From Dawidia cretensis (GTDB lineage Bacteria; Bacteroidota; Bacteroidia; Cytophagales; Cyclobacteriaceae), in contig NZ_JAHESE010000001.1 in the NCBI RefSeq assembly GCF_018598175.1, forward strand, positions 124,001-188,000: a stretch of DNA of 64,000 nt, given 5' to 3'. A program made the position numbers and the translations under genes. Shown piece after piece: positions 8,861 through 17,298 of this stretch. Within the stretch, counting starts at the first letter, position 1, and every line of letters starts with the position of its first letter. The notes under the pieces are model-generated. The model made no database searches and was not told the DNA's origin. It saw only the letters and a program-made list of their open reading frames with translations.

Positions 8861-10681
8861 TTATTCGAATTTACCTTTCAGCACGTAGTCTTCAATGTTG
8901 GGGCGCTGCGTTCCACCCAACAGGTATTTCTCGATCATGAGGCTGGCGATGGAGGCCGCTGCGCGTGCACCCTGACCGGAATATTCCACATATACAGATA
9001 TTGCGATCTTCGGGTTCACCGCGGGTGCATACGCGATAAATACCGAGTGGTCAGACTTTGGTTCGTTCTGCACGGTACCGGTCTTGCCACACACCACGAT
9101 GTCTTTTAGCTTGGCGCGATACTGCGCGGTACCCGACTCCACCACCTCTTGCATAGCATCGGCGGCGATACGAAAGTTAGCGGAGTCAATGGTAGTGTAG
9201 TGTCGTTCGGTATACTGCGGCAGCGACACGCCGCTATTACCAATTGACTTTACCAGGTGCGGCGTGACATAATATCCTTTGTTGGCGATCGTTGCGGCAA
9301 AGTTGGCCATCTGCAACGGCACGACCAGGTTCTCTCCCTCACCGATGGCGATGGAGTAAATGTTGGAGAACTTCCACGGCCGGCCTGTATAGGCGCGGTC
9401 ATAGTACGCCGGGCTTGGCACCAGGCCACGCTTCTCGTTGGGCAGGTCTATGCCCAGGCGTTTGCCAAAGCCAAAGCTCATGATATGTTTGTCCCACTCT
9501 TCCAGGCCAATGCGCGTATCGTCAAAAGGGTTGTTGGCTTTGCCCTTCTGCAGCATCCTCCGCAGCACTTCGCGGAAATACGGGTTACAAGAATTGGCAA
9601 TTGCCCCGCGCAGATCTTCGTTAGTATGGGCACCGTGGCAATTGATGATCGAGCGATCGCAGCGGATGCGCGTCTCCGGAGTGATAACTCCTTCCTGTAA
9701 CGCTACCATCGCCTGAGCGACTTTAAAAATAGAACCCGGACGATACTGCGCCATAAGCGGGCGGTTGAACAACGGCTTGAGGCTGTCGTTGCTGATGAGC
9801 ACAAAGTTCTGGCTATAGTTTTTACCGGTAAGCAGGTTCGGATCATAGGACGGGCCCGACACCATAGACAGAATTTCGCCTGTTGCGGGCTCGATGGCAA
9901 TAATACTGCCGGACTTTCCCTTCAGCAGAAACTCGCCATACTCTTGTAGCGTCAGGTCGATTGTAGACGTCAGATCCTGGCCCGGTACAGACAGTGTATC
10001 GTATTTACCGTCTTCGTAAGCACCCTTGATTACGCCATCTTTGTTGCGCATGAGGTATTTCACGCCGCGTGTACCCCGCAGGTACTGTTCATAATATGCC
10101 TCAATACCGCTCTTGCCGATATAGTCGCCCTGACGGTAGAAGTGTTCCTTTTGATTGTCCAGCTGGCGCTTGGAGACCTCGCTCACATAGCCGATAGCGT
10201 TGGCAGCGGCACCGCTGGCATACGCACGGGTAGTCCGCACTTGAATAAAAAAACCGCGAAACTCGTCGATATGATCCTGAATACGCGCCAGGTCATAATT
10301 CGACAACTGGCGGATGAACGGGTATGGCTGCAGCTCGTTGGCTTTGCGGTTTCTGATCTCCGTGTGAAAGCCTTTGAAGAGGTTCTGCAACTGCGCCTGG
10401 GTGATCTCAAACACCTGGCAGAAGCGGGCGCTGTCGAGATTCTTTACCTCGCGCAAGATGATCATGAGGTCAAACTCGGGATTGTTGTATACAATGAGCT
10501 TGCCGTTGCGGTCTTTGATAATACCGCGAATAGGATATTGCACCTCTTTGCGGATGGCGTTTACATCCGCGAGGTTTTTGTAGCTGTCTTCGACGATCTG
10601 GATAAAGAATAGCTTTATCAAGAACACAAAGCCTATCAGTACAAATACAAACTGTATGATTTCCTTCCTGCCTTCGTTCAT
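8861..10681 (-). CDS. mrdA: penicillin-binding protein 2 (elongasome transpeptidase)
   Basis: This class B PBP cross-links peptidoglycan with RodA during cell elongation. The 606-aa protein has one N-terminal membrane anchor (about residues 9-29), a PBP dimerisation/pedestal domain, and a transpeptidase domain with SxxK (Ser317-Lys320), SxN (Ser364-Cys-Asn366) and KTG (533-535). These are all the residues required for acylation by substrate and beta-lactams. It lies between mreD and rodA, 38 bases after mreD, in the usual order for this phylum. Confidence 0.95.
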   Translation of the reverse strand: MNEGRKEIIQFVFVLIGFVFLIKLFFIQIVEDSYKNLADVNAIRKEVQYPIRGIIKDRNGKLIVYNNPEFDLMIILREVKNLDSARFCQVFEITQAQLQNLFKGFHTEIRNRKANELQPYPFIRQLSNYDLARIQDHIDEFRGFFIQVRTTRAYASGAAANAIGYVSEVSKRQLDNQKEHFYRQGDYIGKSGIEAYYEQYLRGTRGVKYLMRNKDGVIKGAYEDGKYDTLSVPGQDLTSTIDLTLQEYGEFLLKGKSGSIIAIEPATGEILSMVSGPSYDPNLLTGKNYSQNFVLISNDSLKPLFNRPLMAQYRPGSIFKVAQAMVALQEGVITPETRIRCDRSIINCHGAHTNEDLRGAIANSCNPYFREVLRRMLQKGKANNPFDDTRIGLEEWDKHIMSFGFGKRLGIDLPNEKRGLVPSPAYYDRAYTGRPWKFSNIYSIAIGEGENLVVPLQMANFAATIANKGYYVTPHLVKSIGNSGVSLPQYTERHYTTIDSANFRIAADAMQEVVESGTAQYRAKLKDIVVCGKTGTVQNEPKSDHSVFIAYAPAVNPKIAISVYVEYSGQGARAAASIASLMIEKYLLGGTQRPNIEDYVLKGKFE

Positions 10682-10719
10682 GTCGTTACTCCAATTTTAG
10701 CAGTGCGTAGCCGGACGAC

Positions 10720-11232
10720 TTAGCGCCTTCTGCCAGGAAACAAAAACTGCGCAATTAAAATTACCAGTGTGGTAAAAAATGTGCTCACGATGGTCTTCCA
10801 CAGCGTGAACCAGAACATTCCAAAGCCACCTGCTTCCATGTAGAACAGCATGAGGTGGTGAATGAACACCAGCGGCAACGCATATACGACAAACCATTGG
10901 AAGCCGCCCAGTGCCATTGACGGCGTGACGTTGCTGTCATACCCACCTTGCGGCGTGATGGAACTGAGCCAATAGTTGCGTACGTACATTACAAAAACAC
11001 ACGCAAAGGCATGCAAGCCGATGCTTTCATAAAACATGTCGACAGCAAAGCCCATGAGGAAGCCAATGCCCATCAGTACAAGCGGGTTGGTCTCTACCGG
11101 CAGCAGCAACAGATACGCCACGTATAAGAAACAGAAGGCGGTGTGAAACAACACGACGTTCTGCAGAATCATTACCTGGTACAACAGGTACACAAAAAAC
11201 GCTATGACTTGGGGAATGCCGATCCTGCTCAT
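10720..11232 (-). CDS. mreD: rod shape-determining membrane protein MreD
   Basis: A small, very hydrophobic protein (170 aa, about five to six helices) that links MreB/MreC to the elongation machinery in the inner membrane. Sequence conservation in MreD is low. The call rests on size, topology, the LLLPVETNPLVLMGIGFLMG region and position between mreC and mrdA. Its ATG overlaps the mreC stop (11229-11232), which implies translational coupling. Confidence 0.88.
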   Translation of the reverse strand: MSRIGIPQVIAFFVYLLYQVMILQNVVLFHTAFCFLYVAYLLLLPVETNPLVLMGIGFLMGFAVDMFYESIGLHAFACVFVMYVRNYWLSSITPQGGYDSNVTPSMALGGFQWFVVYALPLVFIHHLMLFYMEAGGFGMFWFTLWKTIVSTFFTTLVILIAQFLFPGRRR

Positions 11233-12071
11233 TTCGCCAGTGCGTTTACGACCTGTTCCAGAGAATCCTGCTCACGCTTGTACACGCTCTTCACCACGGT
11301 CAGGAACGACAGCTTGCGGAAGTCCTGCGACAGTTTCACGCGCAGGTCGTATGTCAGGGCCTCGTTGCTGAGGTTTACTTCCGATACGGTGCCCACCATG
11401 ATGCCTTCGGGGAAGACGGAGTTAAAGCCGGACGTTACCACGGTGTCGCCTACCAGGGGCTTTACGTGGCGCGGTATAAAGTTAAAGCGAATTATGCCAG
11501 GGTCGCGGCCATCCCATTGCACCGAACCGAAGTGGCCTGTGCGCTTGAGTACCGACGATACCATTACATCGATGTGCAGCAACGAGGTCACGACACCATA
11601 GTGTTCGGACACCAGCTTCACTTTGCCGACGGCTCCCAGCGGGCTGATCACGGCCATGCCGGGTTCGATGCCCGCGTCGCGGCCCTTATTGATGGTGATA
11701 AAGTTTTTGGTGAGGTCTACGTGGTTATTGACGACTTTGGCGCTGACAAAATCAAAACGTTTGATGCGCGACGAATCTGGTGGCGCGGCAACGCTGTCGG
11801 TCAAATACGTTTGTTGATGATAGGTCTCCAGCTCACGGCGCAGTCCGGCGTTTTCGGCGGACAGTGTCGCGTTGACATTACTGAGTAAGAAGTAGTCGCG
11901 GACGCTTTGCGAGAAGCCGTTCACGGAGGCGACAATCGTATTGGACGAATTGAAGAACTGGGTTCCCTGGTACTCGTTGTTTTTCACCACGAGCCAAAAA
12001 CAGAATACTTCCAGCACTAAGAAGGTGAAGAAAGCCCGGTATTGATAGATGAAATAAAATAGCCTTTCCAT
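11229..12071 (-). CDS. mreC: rod shape-determining protein MreC
   Basis: MreC is a bitopic periplasmic scaffold that activates PBP2/RodA. The 280-aa protein has an N-terminal membrane helix (about residues 10-28), then a coiled-coil stretch (about 60-90, with LSAENAGLRRELETYHQQ), then the two beta-domains. The latter contain the conserved INKGRDAGIEPGMAVISPLG segment and the GDTVVTSGFNSVFPEGI segment. It lies 56 bases downstream of mreB and overlaps mreD by 4 bases. Confidence 0.94.
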   Translation of the reverse strand: MERLFYFIYQYRAFFTFLVLEVFCFWLVVKNNEYQGTQFFNSSNTIVASVNGFSQSVRDYFLLSNVNATLSAENAGLRRELETYHQQTYLTDSVAAPPDSSRIKRFDFVSAKVVNNHVDLTKNFITINKGRDAGIEPGMAVISPLGAVGKVKLVSEHYGVVTSLLHIDVMVSSVLKRTGHFGSVQWDGRDPGIIRFNFIPRHVKPLVGDTVVTSGFNSVFPEGIMVGTVSEVNLSNEALTYDLRVKLSQDFRKLSFLTVVKSVYKREQDSLEQVVNALAK

Positions 12072-12127
12072 TACCGTGTCAACAAATCACATGGCTTCGT
12101 TACTCCTGCTTCTTCCACTTCAGAAGA

Positions 12128-13153
12128 CTAGGTCATTAATACAGCTCTGAACTGATTGAGGTTTTTCAGTGCCTGGCCGGTACCGCGTACCACGGCACGT
12201 AGCGGATCGTCGGCTACGTGGATGGGCAACTTGGTCTTAAGCGCGAGGCGTTTGTCCAACCCGCGCAGCAGGGCGCCACCACCGGTCAGATAGATGCCAC
12301 GCTCATAAATATCGGCTGAAAGCTCGGGGGGAGAGGTCTCCAGGGCTTTGAGTACAGCTTCTTCCAGTTTAGATACAGACTTGTCGAGGGCGAAGGCCAC
12401 TTCCGAATAAGAGATCTTGATGGTCTTGGGAATACCCGTCATCAAGTCGCGGCCGCGGATCTCGTAATCGTCCGGTCCGTCGTCAAGCTCTGTCAGGGCC
12501 GAGCCTACTTCGATCTTCACTTTTTCGGCCGAGCGCTCGCCGATGAGCAGGTTGTGCTGGCGGCGCATGTAGTCGAGAATATCACGATTAAAGGTATCGC
12601 CGGCCACACGGATGGACTGGTCGCAGACGATACCCGACAGGGCGATCACGGCGATATCCGTTGTTCCACCACCGATGTCGACGATCATATTACCAATAGG
12701 CTGTTCGATGTCGATGCCGGTTCCGATCGCCGCGGCGATCGGTTCATAGATCATATATACCTCTTTGGCGCCGGCATGTTCTGCCGAGTCGCGCACTGCA
12801 CGTTTCTCTACTTCGGTAATACCGGAAGGGATACAGATCACCATGCGGTATGACGGTGGAAACAGACGTTTGCCGGTGTCGATCATTTTGATCAGCCCGC
12901 GGATCATCATCTCGGCCGCCTGGAAGTCGGCGATCACACCTTCTTTTAACGGGCGGATGGTCTTGATGTGATCATGCGTTTTTTCATGCATCTGCATGGC
13001 CTCCCGGCCGATGGCCAACACCTTGGCGTTCACTTTGTCAAGTGCGATGATCGAGGGTTCATCCACGACGATCTTGTCTTTGTAAATGATAAGGGTGTTT
13101 GCTGTCCCCAGGTCTATTGCGATGTCGCTGGTGAAGAAGTCAAAAAATGCCAT
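12128..13153 (-). CDS. mreB: rod shape-determining actin MreB
   Basis: MreB is the bacterial actin that forms membrane-bound filaments to orient the elongation machinery. The 341-aa length is standard. Phosphate-binding motifs are visible: DLGTANTLIIYKD near the N-terminus, VVDIGGGTTDIAVI-type phosphate 2 (here IVDIGGGTTDIAV), and GIYLTGGGALLRGLD near the C-terminus. The N-terminal MAFFDFFTSD could contribute membrane binding. It is preceded by a 205-base spacer that holds a 13-bp inverted repeat, so it may have its own promoter apart from purH. Confidence 0.97.
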   Translation of the reverse strand: MAFFDFFTSDIAIDLGTANTLIIYKDKIVVDEPSIIALDKVNAKVLAIGREAMQMHEKTHDHIKTIRPLKEGVIADFQAAEMMIRGLIKMIDTGKRLFPPSYRMVICIPSGITEVEKRAVRDSAEHAGAKEVYMIYEPIAAAIGTGIDIEQPIGNMIVDIGGGTTDIAVIALSGIVCDQSIRVAGDTFNRDILDYMRRQHNLLIGERSAEKVKIEVGSALTELDDGPDDYEIRGRDLMTGIPKTIKISYSEVAFALDKSVSKLEEAVLKALETSPPELSADIYERGIYLTGGGALLRGLDKRLALKTKLPIHVADDPLRAVVRGTGQALKNLNQFRAVLMT

Positions 13154-13236
13154 GTATGTCTTATTCCCTTGTTTAAACTAAAAAGTCGGAAGTAACCGAT
13201 GATGCGGCCTGTAAAATTGCATTTAATTTACCAAAT

Positions 13237-13287
13237 AAATATGTACCGGTTCAAAAATGTAAGTTTTTTGCGAGCCGGTACATATTT
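13237..13287. repeat. 13-bp perfect inverted repeat between purH and mreB
   Basis: AAATATGTACCGG (13237-13249) is exactly mirrored by CCGGTACATATTT (13275-13287), separated by 25 bases. It lies in the 205-base spacer upstream of mreB. On the transcribed strand it is not followed by a clear U-run, so I do not call it a terminator. It could be an operator for a dimeric regulator or an attenuating stem for mreB. Confidence 0.7.
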
Positions 13288-13358
13288 TATCGATGAAGAG
13301 ATTGGGATAGACCTGGAAGGTAGTTAAAAGCCTACCGGACTTACCCGGGTTCACAACG

Positions 13359-14885
13359 CTAGTGTTTGAAGTGTCGCACGCCAGTAAAGACCATGGCCAT
13401 GCCGTGCTGATCACAGAAGTCGACAGAGTCCTGATCTTTTACCGAGCCACCGGGTTGGATCACCGCGTGGATACCTTGCTGGTTAGCAATTTCCACACAG
13501 TCGGGGAACGGAAAAAAGGCGTCTGACGCCATGACTGCGCCCTTTAGGGAGAAACCAAACACACCTGCTTTTTCAATGGCCTGTTTCAGGGCGTCAACAC
13601 GGGAGGTCTGCCCTACGCCACTCGCCAGCAGCTGACCATCCACCGCCAGTATAATAGTGTTAGACTTCGTGTGCTTACAAATCTTGCTTGCGAACAGCAG
13701 GGCGTCGACCTCGGCTGCGGTGGGCGCTACCTTGGTAACGACCTTTAGGTCTTCTTTGCCGTCGGTCCTCAAGTCGAGGTCTTGCTCGATCACACCGTTC
13801 AGAATTGTCTTGCTTTGCAGCTTCTCCTGCAGCTGTTGCTTCTGCCGTAACAGCATCCGGTTCTTTTTACTGCGCAGCAGTGCCAGTGCGTCGTCGGTAT
13901 AGGCGGGTGCGATGAGAATCTCAAAAAACAATTTGTTGATCTCTTCGGCTGCCGCCAGGTCAATCGTGGTAGTGGTGGCCAGCACGCCGCCAAAGGCTGA
14001 CGTGGTGTCGGCCTGGAAGGCTTTAAGATATGCTTCTTTTACAGTGGGCGCCGTGGCTACGCCGCAGGCGTTGGTATGCTTGATGATGACGAAGGCCGTC
14101 TCGCCGGAGAATTCCTGTACGAGGTTTACGGCGGCGTCTACGTCCACCAGGTTGTTATAGGAAAGCTCTTTGCCGTTGAGTTGTTCGAACAGGCCGTCGA
14201 AGTCGCCGTAGAATGTGCCCTTCTGGTGAGGATTTTCCCCATAGCGCAGGACTCGCCCCTGCGACAAGCTCTTTTTATACCGGGGCAATGCAAATTCGCC
14301 GTTGAAGTATTGGAAGATGGCGGTGTCGTAGTGGGAGGTGACGTCAAAGGCCATCGCGGCAAAGCGCTTGCGGTCTTGCAGGGCGGGGGCACCGTTGGTT
14401 TGCTGCAACACTTCCAGCACGTCGGTATACTGGTTGCGTGAGGAGACGATCAGTACGTCCTGGAAGTTTTTCGCGGCTGCGCGGATCAACGAGATGCCTC
14501 CGATGTCTATTTTCTCTATGATATCATCTTCCGAGCCACCTTTGGTTACGGTCTCTTCAAAGGGATATAGGTCTACAATGACCAGGTCGAGCGGGCCGAT
14601 GTTAAACTCTTGTGCTTGTTTTTTGTCACCGTCGTCCTCGCGGCGAAAAAGAATGCCGCCAAATACGGCGGGGTGCAGCGTTTTTACGCGACCACCAAAG
14701 ATCGACGGATAGCCCGTCAGCTTTTCTACCGGCGTTACGGCGTAGCCCAGCTTTTCAATGAATTCCTGGGTGCCGCCGGTGGAGACAAACTCTACACCCT
14801 GCTTGCCTAGAAAGTGCACGATCGGCTCCAGGTTATCTTTATAAAAAACAGAAATTAACGCGCGGGTGATCTTCCGGTTGGCCAT
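13359..14885 (-). CDS. purH: bifunctional AICAR transformylase / IMP cyclohydrolase
   Basis: PurH catalyses the last two steps of de novo IMP synthesis: formyl transfer from 10-formyl-THF to AICAR, then ring closure. The 508-aa protein has the N-terminal MGS-like cyclohydrolase domain (ALISVFYKDNLEPIV, then STGGTQEFI) and the C-terminal transformylase domain. The latter shows the catalytic KHTNACGVA and SDAFFPFPDCVE motifs and ends in GVRHFKH. The start is the ATG at 14885. In this phylum purH frequently precedes mreBCD, and here it does so with a 205-base gap. Confidence 0.96.
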   Translation of the reverse strand: MANRKITRALISVFYKDNLEPIVHFLGKQGVEFVSTGGTQEFIEKLGYAVTPVEKLTGYPSIFGGRVKTLHPAVFGGILFRREDDGDKKQAQEFNIGPLDLVIVDLYPFEETVTKGGSEDDIIEKIDIGGISLIRAAAKNFQDVLIVSSRNQYTDVLEVLQQTNGAPALQDRKRFAAMAFDVTSHYDTAIFQYFNGEFALPRYKKSLSQGRVLRYGENPHQKGTFYGDFDGLFEQLNGKELSYNNLVDVDAAVNLVQEFSGETAFVIIKHTNACGVATAPTVKEAYLKAFQADTTSAFGGVLATTTTIDLAAAEEINKLFFEILIAPAYTDDALALLRSKKNRMLLRQKQQLQEKLQSKTILNGVIEQDLDLRTDGKEDLKVVTKVAPTAAEVDALLFASKICKHTKSNTIILAVDGQLLASGVGQTSRVDALKQAIEKAGVFGFSLKGAVMASDAFFPFPDCVEIANQQGIHAVIQPGGSVKDQDSVDFCDQHGMAMVFTGVRHFKH

Positions 14886-14937
14886 GGTGGTTACAGGGTG
14901 TTTAAAATGAGGTGCAAAAGTAGATGGAAATTCGGTG

Positions 14938-15762
14938 TTAGTCTAAGTCGGAGTCTTCGTATTCTTCGAACTCGAGCGTAAAGTCGTCGGCGTCCAGGTA
15001 AGACGGGAAACGGTCGCGGAAGGCTTCCAGGGCATTGGCGCTCAACTCGACGGTGTGAATGGCTTCTGTGCCTTCATTCGTATAAACCACTCCGCCTTTC
15101 GGGCTGATCACCGACGAGTGGCCGTTGTACTCCACGCCCTGGCCGTCAAGACCAATGCGGTTTACGCCCACCACATAGCTAACATTTTCAATGGCCCGCG
15201 CCCGCAGCAGTGTGTCCCACGCGTCAATGCGGGTGACAGGCCAGTTGGCCACATATATTGCCACGTCGTACGACAGTTTGCGTGTGGTGGCATCGTAGCG
15301 GTTACGGCTCCACACGGGGAAGCGCAAGTCGTAGCAAATGAGGGGGCAGATGCGCCAGCCTTTCCATGTGCCGATCAGCAGGCTTTCGCCAGGGCTATAG
15401 GTCTTGTGCTCGTTCTCCATCCGGAACAGGTGGCGCTTGTCGTAGGTTTTAAAATGACCGCCTGGTTCCATCCACAGCAACCGGTTGTAAAAGCGGTCAT
15501 GTACGTTAACGATATAGCTACCCAAAATCAGGGCTCCGGTCTGGTCGGCCATTTGGCGCATCCATTTAAAGGTGCGCATGTTCATCATCTCGGCATGGCG
15601 GTTGGCGGCCATGGTAAATCCGGTTGTAAACATTTCCGGCAACACAATGACATCGGTCGCCCCGCTGATCCGCCAGATCTTCTCCTCAAACATGGAGAGG
15701 TTTGCACTGATGTCTTCCCAATGCGTATCTGACTGAATAAGCGTGATTTTGAGGTCCTGCAT
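14938..15762 (-). CDS. nitrilase-superfamily amidohydrolase, omega-amidase-like
   Basis: The catalytic triad of the superfamily is complete: Glu43 (LPEMFTTGF), Lys109 (YDKRHLF) and Cys143 (LICYDLRFPVW). The 274-aa length and these motifs match the YafV/Nit2 group. Those enzymes hydrolyse 2-oxoglutaramate or 2-oxosuccinamate, and 2-oxo-4-(methylthio)butyramide-related metabolites. That fits the aminotransferase encoded upstream on the same strand, since glutamine transaminases make the omega-amidase substrates. The intervening 384 bases hold the 11-bp repeats. The C-terminus is acidic. Exact substrate is inferred. Confidence 0.88.
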   Translation of the reverse strand: MQDLKITLIQSDTHWEDISANLSMFEEKIWRISGATDVIVLPEMFTTGFTMAANRHAEMMNMRTFKWMRQMADQTGALILGSYIVNVHDRFYNRLLWMEPGGHFKTYDKRHLFRMENEHKTYSPGESLLIGTWKGWRICPLICYDLRFPVWSRNRYDATTRKLSYDVAIYVANWPVTRIDAWDTLLRARAIENVSYVVGVNRIGLDGQGVEYNGHSSVISPKGGVVYTNEGTEAIHTVELSANALEAFRDRFPSYLDADDFTLEFEEYEDSDLD

Positions 15763-15846
15763 GCGTGTAAGAGTTTTCGGGACCGCAAAGAAAACAAATT
15801 AAGAGGAGAATGAACAGGCAATTTGCGCAACGGGGGGTATTACCCG

Positions 15847-15901
15847 TATCAAAGCCCTATCATCCTCCTACTAAAGAGCTACTAAAGCCCTATTAAAGCC
15901 A
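15847..15901. repeat. five tandem 11-bp repeats (left block)
   Basis: Five contiguous 11-mers can be read on the plus strand: TATCAAAGCCC, TATCATCCTCC, TACTAAAGAGC, TACTAAAGCCC and TATTAAAGCCA. The consensus is TAYTAAAGCCC. A shorter, weaker unit (TATTACCCG) precedes them at 15838. The period is one helical turn and not a multiple of three. Confidence 0.8.
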
Positions 15902-16031
15902 TCTCCGGCTGATACACAACGGTCTGGAAACTGCAGTCTTGGTAGGCGGGTCTACATGCCGAAGTGCGGTAAAGCCGGGGCCAAAATGCGGCACCGGGGG
16001 GCAAATATTCCCGGATTCCCGGGGGATGTCT

Positions 16032-16111
16032 CCGAGTTAAGCCCGAGTTAAGTGCGAGTATAGTCCGATATAAGCCCGTTCTTATAGCACGGAGACTAGT
16101 GGCGGTTAAGT
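16032..16111. repeat. degenerate 11-bp repeats (right block)
   Basis: Four exact-length units, CCGAGTTAAGC, CCGAGTTAAGT, GCGAGTATAGT and CCGATATAAGC (16032-16075), are followed by three looser ones of 13, 12 and 11 bases. Rotating the phase gives GAGTTAAGCCC, which aligns with TACTAAAGCCC of the left block in the same orientation. Both blocks therefore appear to belong to one repeat family. Confidence 0.75.
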
Positions 16112-16146
16112 CGATGTTGTCTGAATGTGTGATTGGCTGTAGAAGA

Positions 16147-17292
16147 TCAAATCTTTCGCAAGATCTCACAGGCTTTGGACAGGGTCTCTTCCTTCTTGGC
16201 GAAACAGAACCGCAGCAGATGGTTGTCCGTCCGGTCCTGGTAGAAAACCGATACGGGGATGGCTGCTACCTTAAATTTCTTTGTCAGCTCTTCTGCCATG
16301 GCCGTGTCCGGCTGATGGGAAATATTTTTATAGGAGAGCAATTGAAAGTAGGAGCCTTTGCATGCCACGGGCTCAAAGGACGAGCCGCGCAGATGCTCTA
16401 AAAAAAAGTCGCGTTTTTGCTGGTAGAAGGCCGCCAGCGACAAATACCGGTCGGGTACCTGCATGTATTCGGCCAGTGCCAGCTGCACAGGGGTGTTTAC
16501 GCTAAACGCTATGAATTGATGGGCTTTGCGCACCTCGTGCATGAGCGGAGTGGGCGCTACTACGTAGCCTACTTTCCAGCCCGTGGCGTGGAAGGTCTTG
16601 CCAAATGAGAAGACTGCCAGGCTACGCGCCGCCAGCGCGGGGTAACGCAGCACACTTTGATGCTGTTGCCCGTCAAAGATCAAGCGCTCGTATACCTCGT
16701 CGCTCAGTATGAGCAGGTTGTGTTGTTCGGCCAGGGTCTCCAGGGTGCGCAGGGCTTCTTTGCTCAGGGTGACGCCACAGGGATTGTGGGGCGTGTTGAT
16801 CATGATCATGCGCGTGCGTGGGGTAATGCGCGTGCGGACTATGTCCCAGTCAATGGTAAACGTCGGGTATTGTAACGATAGGTGTACGGGTATGCCGCCG
16901 TTCAGGCGGATGGCCGGATCGTATGAGTCATAGGCGGGGTCGAATAAGATGACTTCATCGCCGGGGCCGACAAAGGCGGCGATGGCGGCGAAGATGGCTT
17001 CCGTCGCGCCGGGGGTAATGGTGATCTCGGTTTCGGGGTCAACGGTATGGTCGTATGTTTCGCGAATGACCTGGGCGATGATCTGCCGCAACGCCGGGGT
17101 TCCCGGCATGGGGGCATACTGGTTGTGCCCCTCCAACATATAGCGATGCACCAGGTGCACAATGGTTTCGTCTATGGCAAAGTCGGGAAAGCCTTGCGAC
17201 AGGTTGATGGCCCCGTGCTCGAGGGCCATCTTCGACATGACCGAAAAGATGGAAGTCCCTACATCGGGCAGCCTGGACGGAATTGTGCTCAT
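16147..17292 (-). CDS. class I/II PLP aminotransferase, methionine/glutamine transaminase-like
   Basis: A 381-aa fold-type I aminotransferase. Visible are the NTPHNPCG motif (Asn170), the SDEVYERL segment with the PLP-contacting Asp198/Tyr201, the Schiff-base lysine in SFGKTFHATGWK (Lys232), and the C-terminal LRFCFAKKEETL with the substrate-carboxylate Arg. The sequence looks like the YbdL/kynurenine-glutamine transaminase branch, which uses methionine, glutamine or aromatic amino acids. A nearby omega-amidase-like gene supports a glutamine-transaminase/omega-amidase pair. It starts 6 bases after def, so it is probably cotranscribed with def. Confidence 0.87.
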   Translation of the reverse strand: MSTIPSRLPDVGTSIFSVMSKMALEHGAINLSQGFPDFAIDETIVHLVHRYMLEGHNQYAPMPGTPALRQIIAQVIRETYDHTVDPETEITITPGATEAIFAAIAAFVGPGDEVILFDPAYDSYDPAIRLNGGIPVHLSLQYPTFTIDWDIVRTRITPRTRMIMINTPHNPCGVTLSKEALRTLETLAEQHNLLILSDEVYERLIFDGQQHQSVLRYPALAARSLAVFSFGKTFHATGWKVGYVVAPTPLMHEVRKAHQFIAFSVNTPVQLALAEYMQVPDRYLSLAAFYQQKRDFFLEHLRGSSFEPVACKGSYFQLLSYKNISHQPDTAMAEELTKKFKVAAIPVSVFYQDRTDNHLLRFCFAKKEETLSKACEILRKI

Positions 17293-17298
17293 GTATCG

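Larger units (their letters stand above)
15763..16146. other. gene-free interval with short-period repeats
   Basis: This 384-base gap lies between the nitrilase start and the aminotransferase stop. I find no convincing coding frame. Short open frames here have no family resemblance and run through the repeats, whose 11-bp period does not preserve frame. It holds two repeat blocks (annotated separately) around a GC-rich centre of about 130 bases with small inverted repeats (TGCCG at 15956-15960 and CGGCA at 15989-15993). Confidence 0.7.

Noticed and set aside
15055-15732. 225-codon frame antisense to the nitrilase
   Set aside because: The nitrilase frame holds Glu, Lys and Cys of the catalytic triad; the opposite frame has nothing.
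15838-16111. CRISPR array
   Set aside because: Units are contiguous 11-mers without unique spacers, the copies are degenerate, and there are no cas genes.
15882-16169. 95-codon open frame across the repeat gap (minus strand)
   Set aside because: It runs through 11-bp repeats that break the frame logic, with no ribosome binding site or family match.
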